A stretch of 64,000 nt of DNA, from the NCBI RefSeq assembly GCF_900104645.1, contig NZ_FNWE01000001.1, positions 311,964-375,963 on the forward strand, written 5' to 3'. The translations under genes and the position numbers were made by a program. The notes beneath the pieces were generated by a model. The model saw only the letters and a program-made list of their open reading frames with translations. It made no database searches and was not told the origin of the DNA. Shown one piece after another: positions 36,739 to 45,442 of this stretch. This DNA comes from Alterileibacterium massiliense. GTDB lineage: Bacteria; Bacillota; Clostridia; Peptostreptococcales; Anaerovoracaceae. The first letter of the stretch is position 1. Each line of letters starts with the position of its first letter.

Positions 36739-37943
36739 TGGGGATTGCAAATATGCGTCTTTTGCTGGATGCTCTAGGCAATCCGGAGAAAAAATTCAAA
36801 GTTATTCATGTTGCAGGGACAAATGGTAAGGGTTCTGTTTGTAAATTCCTTTCAGAAATTCTTAAGAAACATGGATATTCAATTTCAGTTTACACCTCGC
36901 CTCATCTTTTAAAATATAATGAAAGATTTGAAGCAAATGGCAGATATATAACAGATGAAGAATATAAATTTTATAAAAATAAGGTAAAAAATGCCATTGA
37001 AATACTTCAAAAAAAAGGATTTGAAGCACCAACGCTATTTGATGAACTAACAGCCATAGCCTATCTATTTTTTAAAGAGCAAAATACGGATTTTGTTATT
37101 TTAGAAACAGGACTTGGAGGAAGGCTTGATTCTACTAATACTATAAAAAAACCGATTGCGACAATTATTACAGAAATTGGTATAGACCATATAAAGGAGC
37201 TTGGCTCGTCAATAGAGAGCATAACAAAAGAGAAAGCTGGGATAATTAAGGCTGGAGTTCCAATAATAACAGGCGTTACAAATAAAAAGGCAAGGGAAAT
37301 AATTATTGAAAAGGCGAAGGAAAAGAAAGCTTTATTTATAGATGCCTTGCCATATCAAAGTGATATACCAAAATTGGAAATGCAGGGGAAGCATCAGATA
37401 AGAAATGCAAGCGTCGCCATGGCGACAATAGATATTCTTGATAAAAATGGTCATATAAAAATTGATAGAAATTTGACCTTAGAAGCTATAAGAGGTGCTA
37501 AGAAATCCGGTAGGTATGAATTGCTATCTAAAAATCCGGATTTAATCATAGATGCGGGGCATAATTTATCTGGAATTTTAGCGGTTATAAATACTTTCGA
37601 TTTATATAATTCAAATTTGAAAAATACCAAGCACGGCTTAACGCTTATTATCGGATTTATGCAGGATAAGCAGTATGAGGAAATGACAGATTTAATTCAA
37701 AGAAGTTTTAAATCATATAATCCGATATATATTATTACCAAGCCGGAAAGCGAAAGGGGTATGGACCCAGACATTATAAAAGAAATTCTAATTTCTAAGG
37801 GAGAAAGAAATGTGCACTCGATTGAAAATAATGAAGATGCTTATGATATGGCAAAAAAGCTAAAAAAGAATATTACGCTTTCTTTTGGATCAATTTATTT
37901 AATAGGTAATATAAAAACATATTTTATAAAGAAGGGATGGTAA
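36738..37943 (+). CDS. folC: Folylpolyglutamate synthase
   Basis: Adds glutamates to folates (possibly also makes dihydrofolate). The 401 residues have the Mur-ligase-like P-loop HVAGTNGKGSVCKFL (26-40), the TSPHL motif, ETGLGGRLDSTN and DAGHNLSG. Length is slightly below the usual 420-430. Its ATG overlaps the valS stop as TAATG. valS-folC is a conserved Firmicutes pair, and glyA follows 4 nt later. Confidence 0.95.
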   Translation: MGIANMRLLLDALGNPEKKFKVIHVAGTNGKGSVCKFLSEILKKHGYSISVYTSPHLLKYNERFEANGRYITDEEYKFYKNKVKNAIEILQKKGFEAPTLFDELTAIAYLFFKEQNTDFVILETGLGGRLDSTNTIKKPIATIITEIGIDHIKELGSSIESITKEKAGIIKAGVPIITGVTNKKAREIIIEKAKEKKALFIDALPYQSDIPKLEMQGKHQIRNASVAMATIDILDKNGHIKIDRNLTLEAIRGAKKSGRYELLSKNPDLIIDAGHNLSGILAVINTFDLYNSNLKNTKHGLTLIIGFMQDKQYEEMTDLIQRSFKSYNPIYIITKPESERGMDPDIIKEILISKGERNVHSIENNEDAYDMAKKLKKNITLSFGSIYLIGNIKTYFIKKGW

Positions 37944-37947
37944 AAAG

Positions 37948-39213
37948 ATGCTGGATAAATATGGGAATGATAATAGCGAATATAGCAAAAATATTATCGA
38001 AGAAATAAAAAAAACCTCTCCTAAGGTAGCTGGTTTTATAGAAAAAGAGTATTCAAGGCAGAAGAATAATGTAGAACTCATTGCATCAGAAAACTACTGC
38101 TCAGAAGCTGTTATGGCTGCTTGCGGGAGCTGTCTGTCTTGGAAATATGCTGAGGGTTATCCGGGCATGCCAATTGATAGACACTCAGGTAATAGAGGAA
38201 GATACTACGGCGGAATGAAGTATGTAGATGAACTTGAAGAATATTGTTGTGATCTCTGGAGAGAGGTTTTCAATACAGATTACCATGTAAATGTTCAGCC
38301 TCACAGCGGTTCACAGGCGAATTTTGCTGCATATAGAGCAGTCTTAAAGCCGGGCGATAAGGTCTTAGCTATGAGCCTTGACGATGGAGGTCATCTGACC
38401 CATGGTTCATCTGTTAATTTCAGTGGCACCCTTTATGATATTCACTTCTATGGAGTAGATGAAAAAGGATATATTGACATTGAAGATTTGAAGAAAAAGG
38501 CTGATGAAATTAAGCCTAAGCTTATTTTGGCTGGTGCAAGTGCATATTCAAGGACGATTGATTTCAAACTATTCTCAGAGGTGGCAAAAAGCGTAGGTGC
38601 TTATTTTATGGTAGACATGGCACATATTGCAGGACTAGTTGCAGCAGGTGAACATATATCGCCTTTCGGATATGCTGACCTTATTACAACAACCACACAT
38701 AAGACGCTTAGAGGACCAAGAGGTGGAATGATTTTTTCAACCAAGGAACTTGCAAAAAAGGTAGATAGTGCGGTTTTCCCTTATTCACAGGGTGGTCCTC
38801 TCGAACACATCATTGCAGGTAAGGCAGTTTGTGCAGAAGAAGCTTTGACAGATGAATATAAGACATACATAAAGCAGGTTGTTAAGAATAGCAAGGCATT
38901 TTGCGACGAATTTAAAAAGATGGGGTATTCAGTTGTTACAGGAGGAACAGATAATCACCTTTTCTTGCTTGATTTATCTAGCCATGAATTTACTGGAAAA
39001 GATTTGCAGGACAGGTGTGATGAAGATGGCATTACCTTGAATAAAAACTGCGTACCTAACGAAAAGCGTTCTCCGGTTCAAACGAGTGGTGTTAGGATAG
39101 GTACTGCACCTATGACGACGAGGGGTTTTATGGAAGATGATTTCATTGAAGTTGCACATAGAATTGATGAAATAGTTAAAAAATTAGATACTGAAAAATC
39201 TTCGCAAAAATAA
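37948..39213 (+). CDS. glyA: Serine hydroxymethyltransferase
   Basis: PLP enzyme that interconverts serine and glycine while loading tetrahydrofolate. The 421 residues include NVELIASENY, NVQPHSGSQANFA, the PLP lysine in TTTTHKTLRGPRGG (Lys252) and PVQTSGVRIGT. Between AEGYPG and RYYGG there is an extra segment of about 11 residues (74-84) absent from Escherichia coli and Bacillus enzymes. GAAGGGATGG upstream serves as ribosome binding site. It is last in the relQ-valS-folC-glyA cluster. Confidence 0.96.
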   Translation: MLDKYGNDNSEYSKNIIEEIKKTSPKVAGFIEKEYSRQKNNVELIASENYCSEAVMAACGSCLSWKYAEGYPGMPIDRHSGNRGRYYGGMKYVDELEEYCCDLWREVFNTDYHVNVQPHSGSQANFAAYRAVLKPGDKVLAMSLDDGGHLTHGSSVNFSGTLYDIHFYGVDEKGYIDIEDLKKKADEIKPKLILAGASAYSRTIDFKLFSEVAKSVGAYFMVDMAHIAGLVAAGEHISPFGYADLITTTTHKTLRGPRGGMIFSTKELAKKVDSAVFPYSQGGPLEHIIAGKAVCAEEALTDEYKTYIKQVVKNSKAFCDEFKKMGYSVVTGGTDNHLFLLDLSSHEFTGKDLQDRCDEDGITLNKNCVPNEKRSPVQTSGVRIGTAPMTTRGFMEDDFIEVAHRIDEIVKKLDTEKSSQK

Positions 39214-39222
39214 ATTGTACAA

Positions 39223-39251
39223 TTGAATGTTAGAATATCTTGTTATATAAT
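39223..39251 (+). promoter_or_regulatory. Promoter of the P-loop protein gene
   Basis: -35 TTGAAT (39223-39228), 17-nt spacer, perfect -10 TATAAT (39246-39251), about 48 nt before the next start. Confidence 0.6.
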
Positions 39252-39298
39252 CATGATTAATATAAATTTAAATTCGAAGTTATAAGGAGGTCTCACCT

Positions 39299-39721
39299 AT
39301 GGTTAAATTGTTCATTGGTCATAAGGGAAGTGGAAAGACAAAGAAAATGTTAGAGCTTGCTAATGAGGAAGCAAATAATAGCAAGGGAAGCATAATATTT
39401 ATTTATAAGGATACTAAGGTAATATATCAATTAAGTTATAAGATTAGAACAATTTGCATGGAGGATTTTATCCACATAACAAATGAGGACGAATATATAG
39501 GTTTCTTGTTCGGCATACTGAGTTCAGATAATGACATCGAGACAATTTATATTGACGGTATCATGAGGCATACTGACTTTGAAATATCCAATGTACCTAG
39601 CTTTATAAACAAGCTAAAAGACATTTCAAGAGATTATGGAATTAACTTCGTTGCAAGCATAAGTGCAGAGCTTGAGGAACTTACAGGAGTTAATTTCGAC
39701 GGAATAGAGCTACTAAATTAA
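39299..39721 (+). CDS. Small P-loop NTPase-like protein
   Basis: A 140-residue protein with a clear Walker A motif GHKGSGKT (7-14) and a possible Walker B (IETIYIDGI, about 79-87). Beyond this I do not recognise it; similar short proteins are common in Clostridia and are often carried in databases under uninformative ATPase names. It has its own promoter, a strong AAGGAGG site and a bidirectional terminator downstream. No partner gene is adjacent. Confidence 0.85.
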   Translation: MVKLFIGHKGSGKTKKMLELANEEANNSKGSIIFIYKDTKVIYQLSYKIRTICMEDFIHITNEDEYIGFLFGILSSDNDIETIYIDGIMRHTDFEISNVPSFINKLKDISRDYGINFVASISAELEELTGVNFDGIELLN

Positions 39722-39760
39722 TAAGCACTGGTTAAGGAAGAAACAATTAAAATTAAGGAC

Positions 39761-39820
39761 GGTTACATTGTCAAATTGATTATCTAAAATTAATTAACAA
39801 TGTAACCATTTTATTTTTTT
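39761..39820. terminator. Intrinsic terminator between convergent genes
   Basis: Perfect 11-bp stem GGTTACATTGT/ACAATGTAACC (39761-39771 with 39797-39807) followed by a long T-tract on the plus strand. It lies just outside the stop codon of the minus-strand gene at 39811 and may serve both directions. Confidence 0.8.
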
Positions 39821-40176
39821 GGATTGTAAAGCAAGGCGGAAATTAAGAATATCAAAGATACTAAAGCCGAATATGCGTAGAGATATATAATTGGCTTTTC
39901 TGTTCCAAGGAGAGGGAAAGAGGTGAAAAACATGATAAAACCACCTAGCACAAGAAGTGAAGGCGTTTTACCTAAAAAACCAAGAAAACCGAAGATGGCT
40001 CTCAGAATAGGAAATATAATTATAAAAATAGATATTAGTTTTGCAACGGTATCGTGAGGAGCAAGGAGTAAAGATGCGGTCTCTGAATTTCCTAAGGTAT
40101 AAAAACTCATGACTAGTAAGGCAATTGCAAGTAAAATTTCAAGTATGCCAGTTATTTTTAATAGTAATCTGCTCAT
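39811..40176 (-). CDS. Small hydrophobic membrane protein, unknown
   Basis: A 121-residue protein with about four predicted transmembrane segments (ITGILEILLAIALLVMSF, LISIFIIIFPILRAIFGFL, LLVLGGFIMFFTSF, LVSLIFLISALLY). No family recognised. Good ribosome binding site GGAG 10 nt before ATG 40176 on the minus strand. It is divergent from the DNA methyltransferase, with an intergenic region of only 78 nt that must hold both promoters. Confidence 0.75.
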   Translation of the reverse strand: MSRLLLKITGILEILLAIALLVMSFYTLGNSETASLLLAPHDTVAKLISIFIIIFPILRAIFGFLGFLGKTPSLLVLGGFIMFFTSFPLLGTEKPIIYLYAYSALVSLIFLISALLYNPKK

Positions 40177-40219
40177 GTCTAATTCTCCTTTATTCGTATA
40201 TTATAATATTTATTTTTAT

Positions 40220-40248
40220 TTGTTACAATCGTTAAAATATAGTATTAT
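40220..40248 (+). promoter_or_regulatory. Promoter of the methyltransferase gene
   Basis: -35 TTGTTA (40220-40225), 17-nt spacer, -10 TATTAT (40243-40248). The start codon begins 6 nt after the -10, where transcription itself should start. Confidence 0.55.
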
Positions 40249-40254
40249 CTAAAT

Positions 40255-41562
40255 ATGATGAAAATAATAAATTCGATACAAAATGGAATAAGGCTTGGAA
40301 TAGAGCAGGCTAAAGAGGTGAAAGAAGCTGATATAGAGCTTTCATCTATTCATCAATATGATTATACGGCAGAAGACAGAGGGCGATTGTACAGAGCTGA
40401 TAATTTAAGCTTGATGAAAAAGCTGATTAACGATGGATTTTCGGGCAAGATAAAAACAATTTATATTGACCCTCCATTTTTTTCTAAGACTAAGTACAAT
40501 GCCGGATTAAATATCGAATATAAATCTGAGAAAAGGTTAATAAAGTATAAGGCATATGAAGATGGAATAGATGACAGCCTAGAATCTTATATATCTTTTA
40601 TGGCTGCAAGACTAATTCTTATGAGAGAGCTTCTTTCGGACGATGGAACAATTTGGGTTCATATTGACTGGCATTCTTCGCATTATATAAGACTGCTCTT
40701 AGATGAAATATTTGGAGATAAAAGGTTTATAAATGAGATTATCTGGAAATATAAGTCTGGAGGTTCAAGTAAAAAAAGATTTTCAAGAAAGCACGATTCA
40801 ATATTTATATATAGCAAAACAGACAGATACAAATTATCAATTCCTAAGGAAAAATCATATAATCGCAACCTTAAGCCATATAAGTTCAAAGGCGTAAAAG
40901 AATATGAGGACGACTACGGTTGGTATACTCTTGTCAATATGAAAGATGTATGGTCTATAGATATGGTTGGCAGGACATCTAAAGAAAGAAATGGTTATGC
41001 TACGCAAAAACCACTTGAGCTACTTGAGAGGATAATTGAAGTCTCTTCAGATGAGGGCGACTTATGTGCAGACTTTTTCTGTGGCTCAGGTTCTTTTCTT
41101 GAGGCATCAGACAAGCTAAATAGAAAATGGATTGGCTGTGATAATGAGAAGCTCGCCTTATCAATATCTAAAAAACGAATGGGAGACAACCTATCTAATT
41201 TTAGATTTTATAAAAAAACAGGTGAAGGCGGTGAGGTAGGGAAGCTCGAGTTTTCACACAAAGGAATTAATATTTCTGAAAATGATAAAAAATTAATGGT
41301 ATGTAAGTTAACTAAATTTATTCCAAATATCAATATGGAAAATGTATCGCCTAAAGATAAGGACTTGATTGAAACCATTATTAGATATGAACCATTTAGT
41401 TTGGTTAAATATATTATGGTGGATAATGATTATAGTGGTGATTTTAGACCTGAGATAGTAATAGGGAAAGCAGATGAGGACATAAAATTCTTCTCAAAGG
41501 GAAATATTAAATTTATTTTGGTAGATATATTTGGAAATGAATATGAATATGAAATAAATTAA
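40255..41562 (+). CDS. Orphan adenine-type DNA methyltransferase
   Basis: SAM-dependent DNA methyltransferase of the N6-adenine/N4-cytosine group with motif IV first (DPPF, 72-75, instead of the common DPPY) and the SAM-binding motif FFCGSGSF later (274-281), preceded by QKPLELLERII, which is the beta-class order. The 435 residues end with a domain of about 115 residues that I do not recognise. No restriction endonuclease or specificity gene is next to it, so it may be a solitary regulatory methyltransferase. There is no ribosome binding site; transcription probably starts at or next to the ATG. The 3' end overlaps the convergent gene by 4 nt. Confidence 0.9.
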   Translation: MMKIINSIQNGIRLGIEQAKEVKEADIELSSIHQYDYTAEDRGRLYRADNLSLMKKLINDGFSGKIKTIYIDPPFFSKTKYNAGLNIEYKSEKRLIKYKAYEDGIDDSLESYISFMAARLILMRELLSDDGTIWVHIDWHSSHYIRLLLDEIFGDKRFINEIIWKYKSGGSSKKRFSRKHDSIFIYSKTDRYKLSIPKEKSYNRNLKPYKFKGVKEYEDDYGWYTLVNMKDVWSIDMVGRTSKERNGYATQKPLELLERIIEVSSDEGDLCADFFCGSGSFLEASDKLNRKWIGCDNEKLALSISKKRMGDNLSNFRFYKKTGEGGEVGKLEFSHKGINISENDKKLMVCKLTKFIPNINMENVSPKDKDLIETIIRYEPFSLVKYIMVDNDYSGDFRPEIVIGKADEDIKFFSKGNIKFILVDIFGNEYEYEIN

Positions 41563-42602
41563 GAAAGCTCATATTTTTTTAGCACATATTCGAAAAAAAG
41601 CATGGAGAGAAAATTAATCTCTCTATATTTTTTTTGAGAATCACTTGCAAGTATCAAATAATTGCTTTCAAATCCGTCAAGTTCTTCAAAAGAAAGCCTG
41701 TCATAGATTTCAGGGAGATAGTCCAGTTTATTTAGATCATAATAGAGAAAACCATTATATTCTTCAAGAGGCTGAATTATTTCAAGATTTTTTGAACTCG
41801 CATCAATATTTATGCTAATGTCCTGCGAAGATTCTGAAAAATAAACAAAGCTTTTATCGATTAGCAGATTATCAGAAAAAAGTATAAGCTTGTTTCTTGA
41901 TATTCTAGGCGTAATAGAGGTTGATAGGGGTTTTGATATAAAACCATACCTATTGATTGCACCATGTAAATCAATATAGATATTAGATTTTAATAATCTT
42001 GACAGTTGGATTAGGTCATTGAGATTGTGATTTAAGATTAGATTTAAGCAAATATCGTCATTCTCATTAATAAAATCCATATAGAGATTTGGAATATCTT
42101 TTCCATATATGGAATCTTTTCTTAAATTAGATATGCCTATATATTTCTCAAGCTCATTTTGAGTTAGTGAGCCTGTCATCTTTTCTATATCAGAAAAGTA
42201 TTTTATGAACTTATGTAAATCATAACTGTAAAAATTCAGCTCATCATCTATACCATTTATCTCAAGCCTTTTTTTAAGAAAGGGTATATCAAAACTCTCA
42301 CCATTATATGTTATGAGATAATCGATAGATTTCTCTTTTAGAATTTTAAGACAGGAGAGAAGCATATCCCTTTCATCATCTTTTGAGTCAGAAAAAAACT
42401 GAATTATTTCAGCATAATCTGAATGAGGAATGAGAATTCCTATCAATATTATTTTTGATTTATTTCCTGACAAGCCCGTAGTTTCAATATCGAGCACGCA
42501 TGGGTTCATATTGTAAAAATATGTTTCAAAAATTCGGGTCTTAGGTATTTTTATATTTTCTCTTTTTACAAATGTTCTCATTTTTACAATATGTCTATAC
42601 AT
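41559..42602 (-). CDS. RNase H-like (DnaQ-type) exonuclease, YprB-like
   Basis: Predicted 3'-5' exonuclease with a DEDDh arrangement: [10 protein letters not shown] (Asp38 and Glu40), [13 protein letters not shown] and [13 protein letters not shown]. The order and spacing match the YprB family (ribonuclease H-like domain proteins). The 347 residues end with a poorly conserved region of about 120 residues. The ATG at 42602 lies inside the ychF end (8-nt overlap) and lacks a ribosome binding site, so expression probably relies on coupling; ATG 42581 is an alternative. Confidence 0.85.
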   Translation of the reverse strand: MYRHIVKMRTFVKRENIKIPKTRIFETYFYNMNPCVLDIETTGLSGNKSKIILIGILIPHSDYAEIIQFFSDSKDDERDMLLSCLKILKEKSIDYLITYNGESFDIPFLKKRLEINGIDDELNFYSYDLHKFIKYFSDIEKMTGSLTQNELEKYIGISNLRKDSIYGKDIPNLYMDFINENDDICLNLILNHNLNDLIQLSRLLKSNIYIDLHGAINRYGFISKPLSTSITPRISRNKLILFSDNLLIDKSFVYFSESSQDISINIDASSKNLEIIQPLEEYNGFLYYDLNKLDYLPEIYDRLSFEELDGFESNYLILASDSQKKYREINFLSMLFFEYVLKKYELS

Positions 42603-43686
42603 TAAAGAGGAAGTTTACAACATCGCCGTCCTGCATAATATAATTTTTCCCCTCTGACCTTATAAAGCCTTTTTCACGAGCCTTTGATAGCAATCCGTCA
42701 CATTCCATTAGCTTGTCATAGGAAATAGTTTCAGCTCTGATAAAACCTTTTTCAAAATCAGTGTGGATCTTGCCTGCAGCTTGAGGTGCCTTGGTTCCTT
42801 TCTTTATAGTCCATGCTCTAACTTCAGGTTCTCCTGCTGTTAAAAATGATATTAGATTTAATAAATCATAAGAAGCCTTTATTAGCTTATCAAGTCCCGA
42901 TTCATCTATGCCAAGTTCTTCAAGGTATGACTTTCTTTCCTCATCATCAAGCTCAGATAGTTCTGATTCAATGTCAGCACATATTTTTACGCATTTTGCA
43001 TTTTCAGTTTTTGCAAAATTCTTGACTACCTTGACATACTCATTATCTTCATCAGAAATATCATCTTCGGAAATATTTGCAACATAGATAATGGGCTTGG
43101 CAGTTAAGAAATTATAAGGCTTAATATCACTTAGCTCCTCATCTGATAAATCAAGCATTCTTATGGATTTTCCTTCTTCAAGCGTTTCTTTTATCCTTGA
43201 TAGCGTTTCAAGGGTGGAATTTAAAGATTTATCTGCCTTTGCACTCTTTTGCATTTTGGAGATAGCTTTATAGGTAGCTTCAAGGTCTGCTAGGATGAGC
43301 TCGGTATTTATAACCTCTATATCATCTAAAGGATCTATTTTACCGCTAACATGAACGATATTATCGCTGGTAAAGCATCTTACAACATGGACGATAGCAT
43401 CGGTTTCCCTTATATGGCCTAGGAACTGGTTGCCAAGGCCTTCTCCCTTAGAAGCTCCTTTGACAAGACCTGCAATATCTGCAAATTCGATAGTTGTATA
43501 AATAGTTTTTTTAGAATGATAGATCTCATGCAACTTATCAATTCTTGAATCAGGCACCGTTACCACACCAATATTAGGTTCAATAGTACAAAATGGGTAA
43601 TTAGCAGCCTCTGCACCCGCCTTTGTTATCGCATTAAATAGGGTCGATTTTCCAACATTAGGCAATCCTACAATTCCTAGTTTCAT
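42595..43686 (-). CDS. ychF: Redox-regulated ATPase YchF (OLA1 family)
   Basis: Universal P-loop ATPase of the Obg-related family that associates with ribosomes and affects stress responses. The 363 residues show G1 GLPNVGKST (6-14), [26 protein letters not shown], an ANISEDD region replacing the classical G4 motif, and the C-terminal TGS-like domain ending in [13 protein letters not shown]. Ribosome binding site GAGGAG. Length is exactly as expected. Confidence 0.97.
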   Translation of the reverse strand: MKLGIVGLPNVGKSTLFNAITKAGAEAANYPFCTIEPNIGVVTVPDSRIDKLHEIYHSKKTIYTTIEFADIAGLVKGASKGEGLGNQFLGHIRETDAIVHVVRCFTSDNIVHVSGKIDPLDDIEVINTELILADLEATYKAISKMQKSAKADKSLNSTLETLSRIKETLEEGKSIRMLDLSDEELSDIKPYNFLTAKPIIYVANISEDDISDEDNEYVKVVKNFAKTENAKCVKICADIESELSELDDEERKSYLEELGIDESGLDKLIKASYDLLNLISFLTAGEPEVRAWTIKKGTKAPQAAGKIHTDFEKGFIRAETISYDKLMECDGLLSKAREKGFIRSEGKNYIMQDGDVVNFLFNV

Positions 43687-43786
43687 TTTAGATTATCTCC
43701 TCGTTATAATATTTAAATATTTGTTTTACTTCTATTATATTTATTTTTATTATATTTATTCCTGCTATTTTTGTTTTTATAAAATT

Positions 43787-43804
43787 AATAATAATATTAT
43801 TATT
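43787..43804. repeat. Perfect 18-bp AT palindrome at the end of lgt
   Basis: AATAATAATATTATTATT is its own reverse complement and abuts the lgt stop codon. It could form a weak hairpin; there is no adequate T-run on the minus strand, so I do not call it a terminator. Confidence 0.5.
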
Positions 43805-44622
43805 TAGTTTTTGTGCCTACTATTCCTATCGATTCTTCTACTCCTACCAGTTTCCCTTTTGGACTTTGAGCGGTACTTAAGCTTAACTTTGTTTACTCTA
43901 AGATTATAAAAATATAGGATAATAGAAATAATAAATATCGTGATGCTTATAAGCTGAGCCTGTTTGAAGCCACCAAGCATAAGGCTGTCGGTTCTCATAC
44001 CTTCAACAAAGAATCTTTCAATCGAGTAGAGTATTCCATATAAGAGAAGTATCTGCCCATCAAATTTTATATTTTTTGCAATATATATGAGTAAGAAAAA
44101 AAGAAATAAGCACCAGATTGATTCATATAAAAATGTAGGATGCACACTTTTACCATCAACTACTATTGCCCAAGGCAGGTTGGTCTCGCTTCCATATGCC
44201 TCTCCATTAAAGAAATTTCCCCATCTTCCTATAGCCTGAGCTAAGGCTACCTCTGGAATGAGCAAATCTGCCATCTTCAGGAAATTAATTTGCTTGATGG
44301 CACAGACTATCAGAGCTGTTATTACTCCAAAGATAAGACCACCATGAATAGCCAGACCTCCGCCTCTTATATTTATTATCCTTGCAAGATTGCCGGAATA
44401 GTAATCCCAGTTAAAAATGACATAATAAAGCCTAGCACCTATAATTCCAATCGGAACTGACCATATTATTATGTCTAAAACTGCGTCAGTTTTAATATTA
44501 TTCTTTTTTGCACGAAATGACGCAATTAATAGGGATAAAAGCAAGGCAGATGAAATAAGGATACCATACCATCTTATTTCAAGACCAAATATTGTAAAAG
44601 CGATAGGATCAATTCCACTCAT
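43804..44622 (-). CDS. lgt: Prolipoprotein diacylglyceryl transferase
   Basis: Polytopic membrane enzyme that attaches diacylglycerol to the lipobox cysteine of prolipoproteins. The 272 residues contain the family hallmarks IRWYGILI, GARLYYVIFNW, the GGLAIHGG motif and the signature GRWGNFFNGEAYG, plus HPTFLYES and ERFFVEGMRTDS near the substrate-binding arginines. About seven TM helices are present, and an Arg/Lys-rich cytoplasmic tail ends the protein. Confidence 0.96.
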   Translation of the reverse strand: MSGIDPIAFTIFGLEIRWYGILISSALLLSLLIASFRAKKNNIKTDAVLDIIIWSVPIGIIGARLYYVIFNWDYYSGNLARIINIRGGGLAIHGGLIFGVITALIVCAIKQINFLKMADLLIPEVALAQAIGRWGNFFNGEAYGSETNLPWAIVVDGKSVHPTFLYESIWCLFLFFLLIYIAKNIKFDGQILLLYGILYSIERFFVEGMRTDSLMLGGFKQAQLISITIFIISIILYFYNLRVNKVKLKYRSKSKRETGRSRRIDRNSRHKN

Positions 44623-44707
44623 AAGTATTTCTCATTAATTCCTCTCATTGAAAAATAGTATAGCATATTTAGTAAATGACAAAAAGATAAAATGTATGCT
44701 TTAGTCA

Positions 44708-44736
44708 TTGACAAGATTTATAAGTTTTGGTATCAT
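44708..44736 (+). promoter_or_regulatory. Promoter of the tRNA operon
   Basis: Perfect -35 TTGACA (44708-44713), 17-nt spacer, -10 TATCAT (44731-44736), 30 nt before the first tRNA. Confidence 0.75.
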
Positions 44737-44766
44737 AACTTTTGCGATGTTAGCAAATATTGTTGT

Positions 44767-44843
44767 GGCGGCGTAGCTTAGCTGGCTAGAGCGTCCGGTT
44801 CATACCCGGAAGGTCGATGGTTCGAGTCCATCCGCCGCTACCA
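44767..44843 (+). tRNA. tRNA-Met (CAT)
   Basis: A 77-nt tRNA with encoded CCA; anticodon stem TCCGG/CCGGA and loop TTCATAC give anticodon CAT. The anticodon stem lacks the three G-C pairs of initiator tRNA, so it is elongator Met (or the tRNA-Ile read after lysidine modification). First acceptor pair is G-U. Confidence 0.92.
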
Positions 44844-44847
44844 TTTT

Positions 44848-44923
44848 GGACGCATAGCTCAGCTGGGAGAGCACCTGCCTTACAAGCAGGGGGTCATAGG
44901 TTCGAGCCCTATTGCGTCCACCA
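44848..44923 (+). tRNA. tRNA-Val (TAC)
   Basis: A 76-nt tRNA with encoded CCA; acceptor GGACGCA/TGCGTCC; anticodon stem CCTGC/GCAGG with loop CTTACAA, anticodon TAC. Confidence 0.96.
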
Positions 44924-44927
44924 AGAT

Positions 44928-45004
44928 GGCCGGGTAGTTCAGTTGGTTAGAATGCCAGCCTGTCACGCTGGAGGTCGACGGTTCGAGCCCGTTCCCGGTC
45001 GCCA
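44928..45004 (+). tRNA. tRNA-Asp (GTC)
   Basis: A 77-nt tRNA with encoded CCA; acceptor GGCCGGG/CCCGGTC; anticodon stem CCAGC/GCTGG, loop CTGTCAC, anticodon GTC, discriminator G as expected for Asp. Confidence 0.96.
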
Positions 45005-45072
45005 ACTTCTTTTATCTAGGATTAAAAGCATATATAACATATAGAATTAAAAGATTTAGATAATTATAGACT

Positions 45073-45090
45073 CTGCCATTTAAATGACAG
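45073..45090. repeat. Near-perfect palindrome between tRNA-Asp and tRNA-His
   Basis: CTGCCATTTAAATGACAG is an 18-nt inverted repeat with one mismatched pair. A TATAAT at 45095-45100 follows at once and CTGCCA is 16 nt from it, so a promoter with an overlapping operator-like element before tRNA-His is possible. Confidence 0.4.
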
Positions 45091-45110
45091 TGCTTATAAT
45101 CTAGTATTAT

Positions 45111-45187
45111 GGTGGGTATCGTCAAGTGGTTAAGACCCAGGGTTGTGGCTCCTGTATGCGTGGGTTCGAATCCCACTACCCACCCCA
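45111..45187 (+). tRNA. tRNA-His (GTG)
   Basis: A 77-nt tRNA with the extra G at -1 encoded opposite discriminator C; acceptor GTGGGTA/TACCCAC; anticodon loop TTGTGGC, anticodon GTG; CCA is encoded. Confidence 0.95.
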
Positions 45188-45207
45188 AGATAATTAAATA
45201 TTGATAA

Positions 45208-45282
45208 TGGGGTATAGCCAAGCGGTAAGGCACCGGATTCTGATTCCGTCATGCGCAGGTTCGAATCCTGCTACCCTAGCCA
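45208..45282 (+). tRNA. tRNA-Gln (CTG)
   Basis: A 75-nt tRNA with encoded CCA; acceptor TGGGGTA/TACCCTA with discriminator G, the weak first U-A pair typical of tRNA-Gln; loop TTCTGAT gives anticodon CTG. Confidence 0.93.
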
Positions 45283-45284
45283 GT

Positions 45285-45358
<74 letters not shown>

Positions 45359-45368
45359 AGTTATAAAT

Positions 45369-45405
45369 GCTGAATTCTTTTTAGCCTGAAGGATTCAGCT
45401 TTTTA
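45369..45405 (+). terminator. Intrinsic terminator of the tRNA operon
   Basis: An 11-bp stem with one G-U pair, GCTGAATTCTT with AAGGATTCAGC, followed by a run of T, starting 11 nt after tRNA-Cys. Confidence 0.88.
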
Positions 45406-45442
45406 TTACATTTATTATAATTCTTGCTTTTGGAGATTATGT

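Noticed and set aside
45012..45233. Minus-strand frame across the tRNA gap
   Set aside because: It runs through tRNA-His and tRNA-Gln genes in antisense; no coding support.
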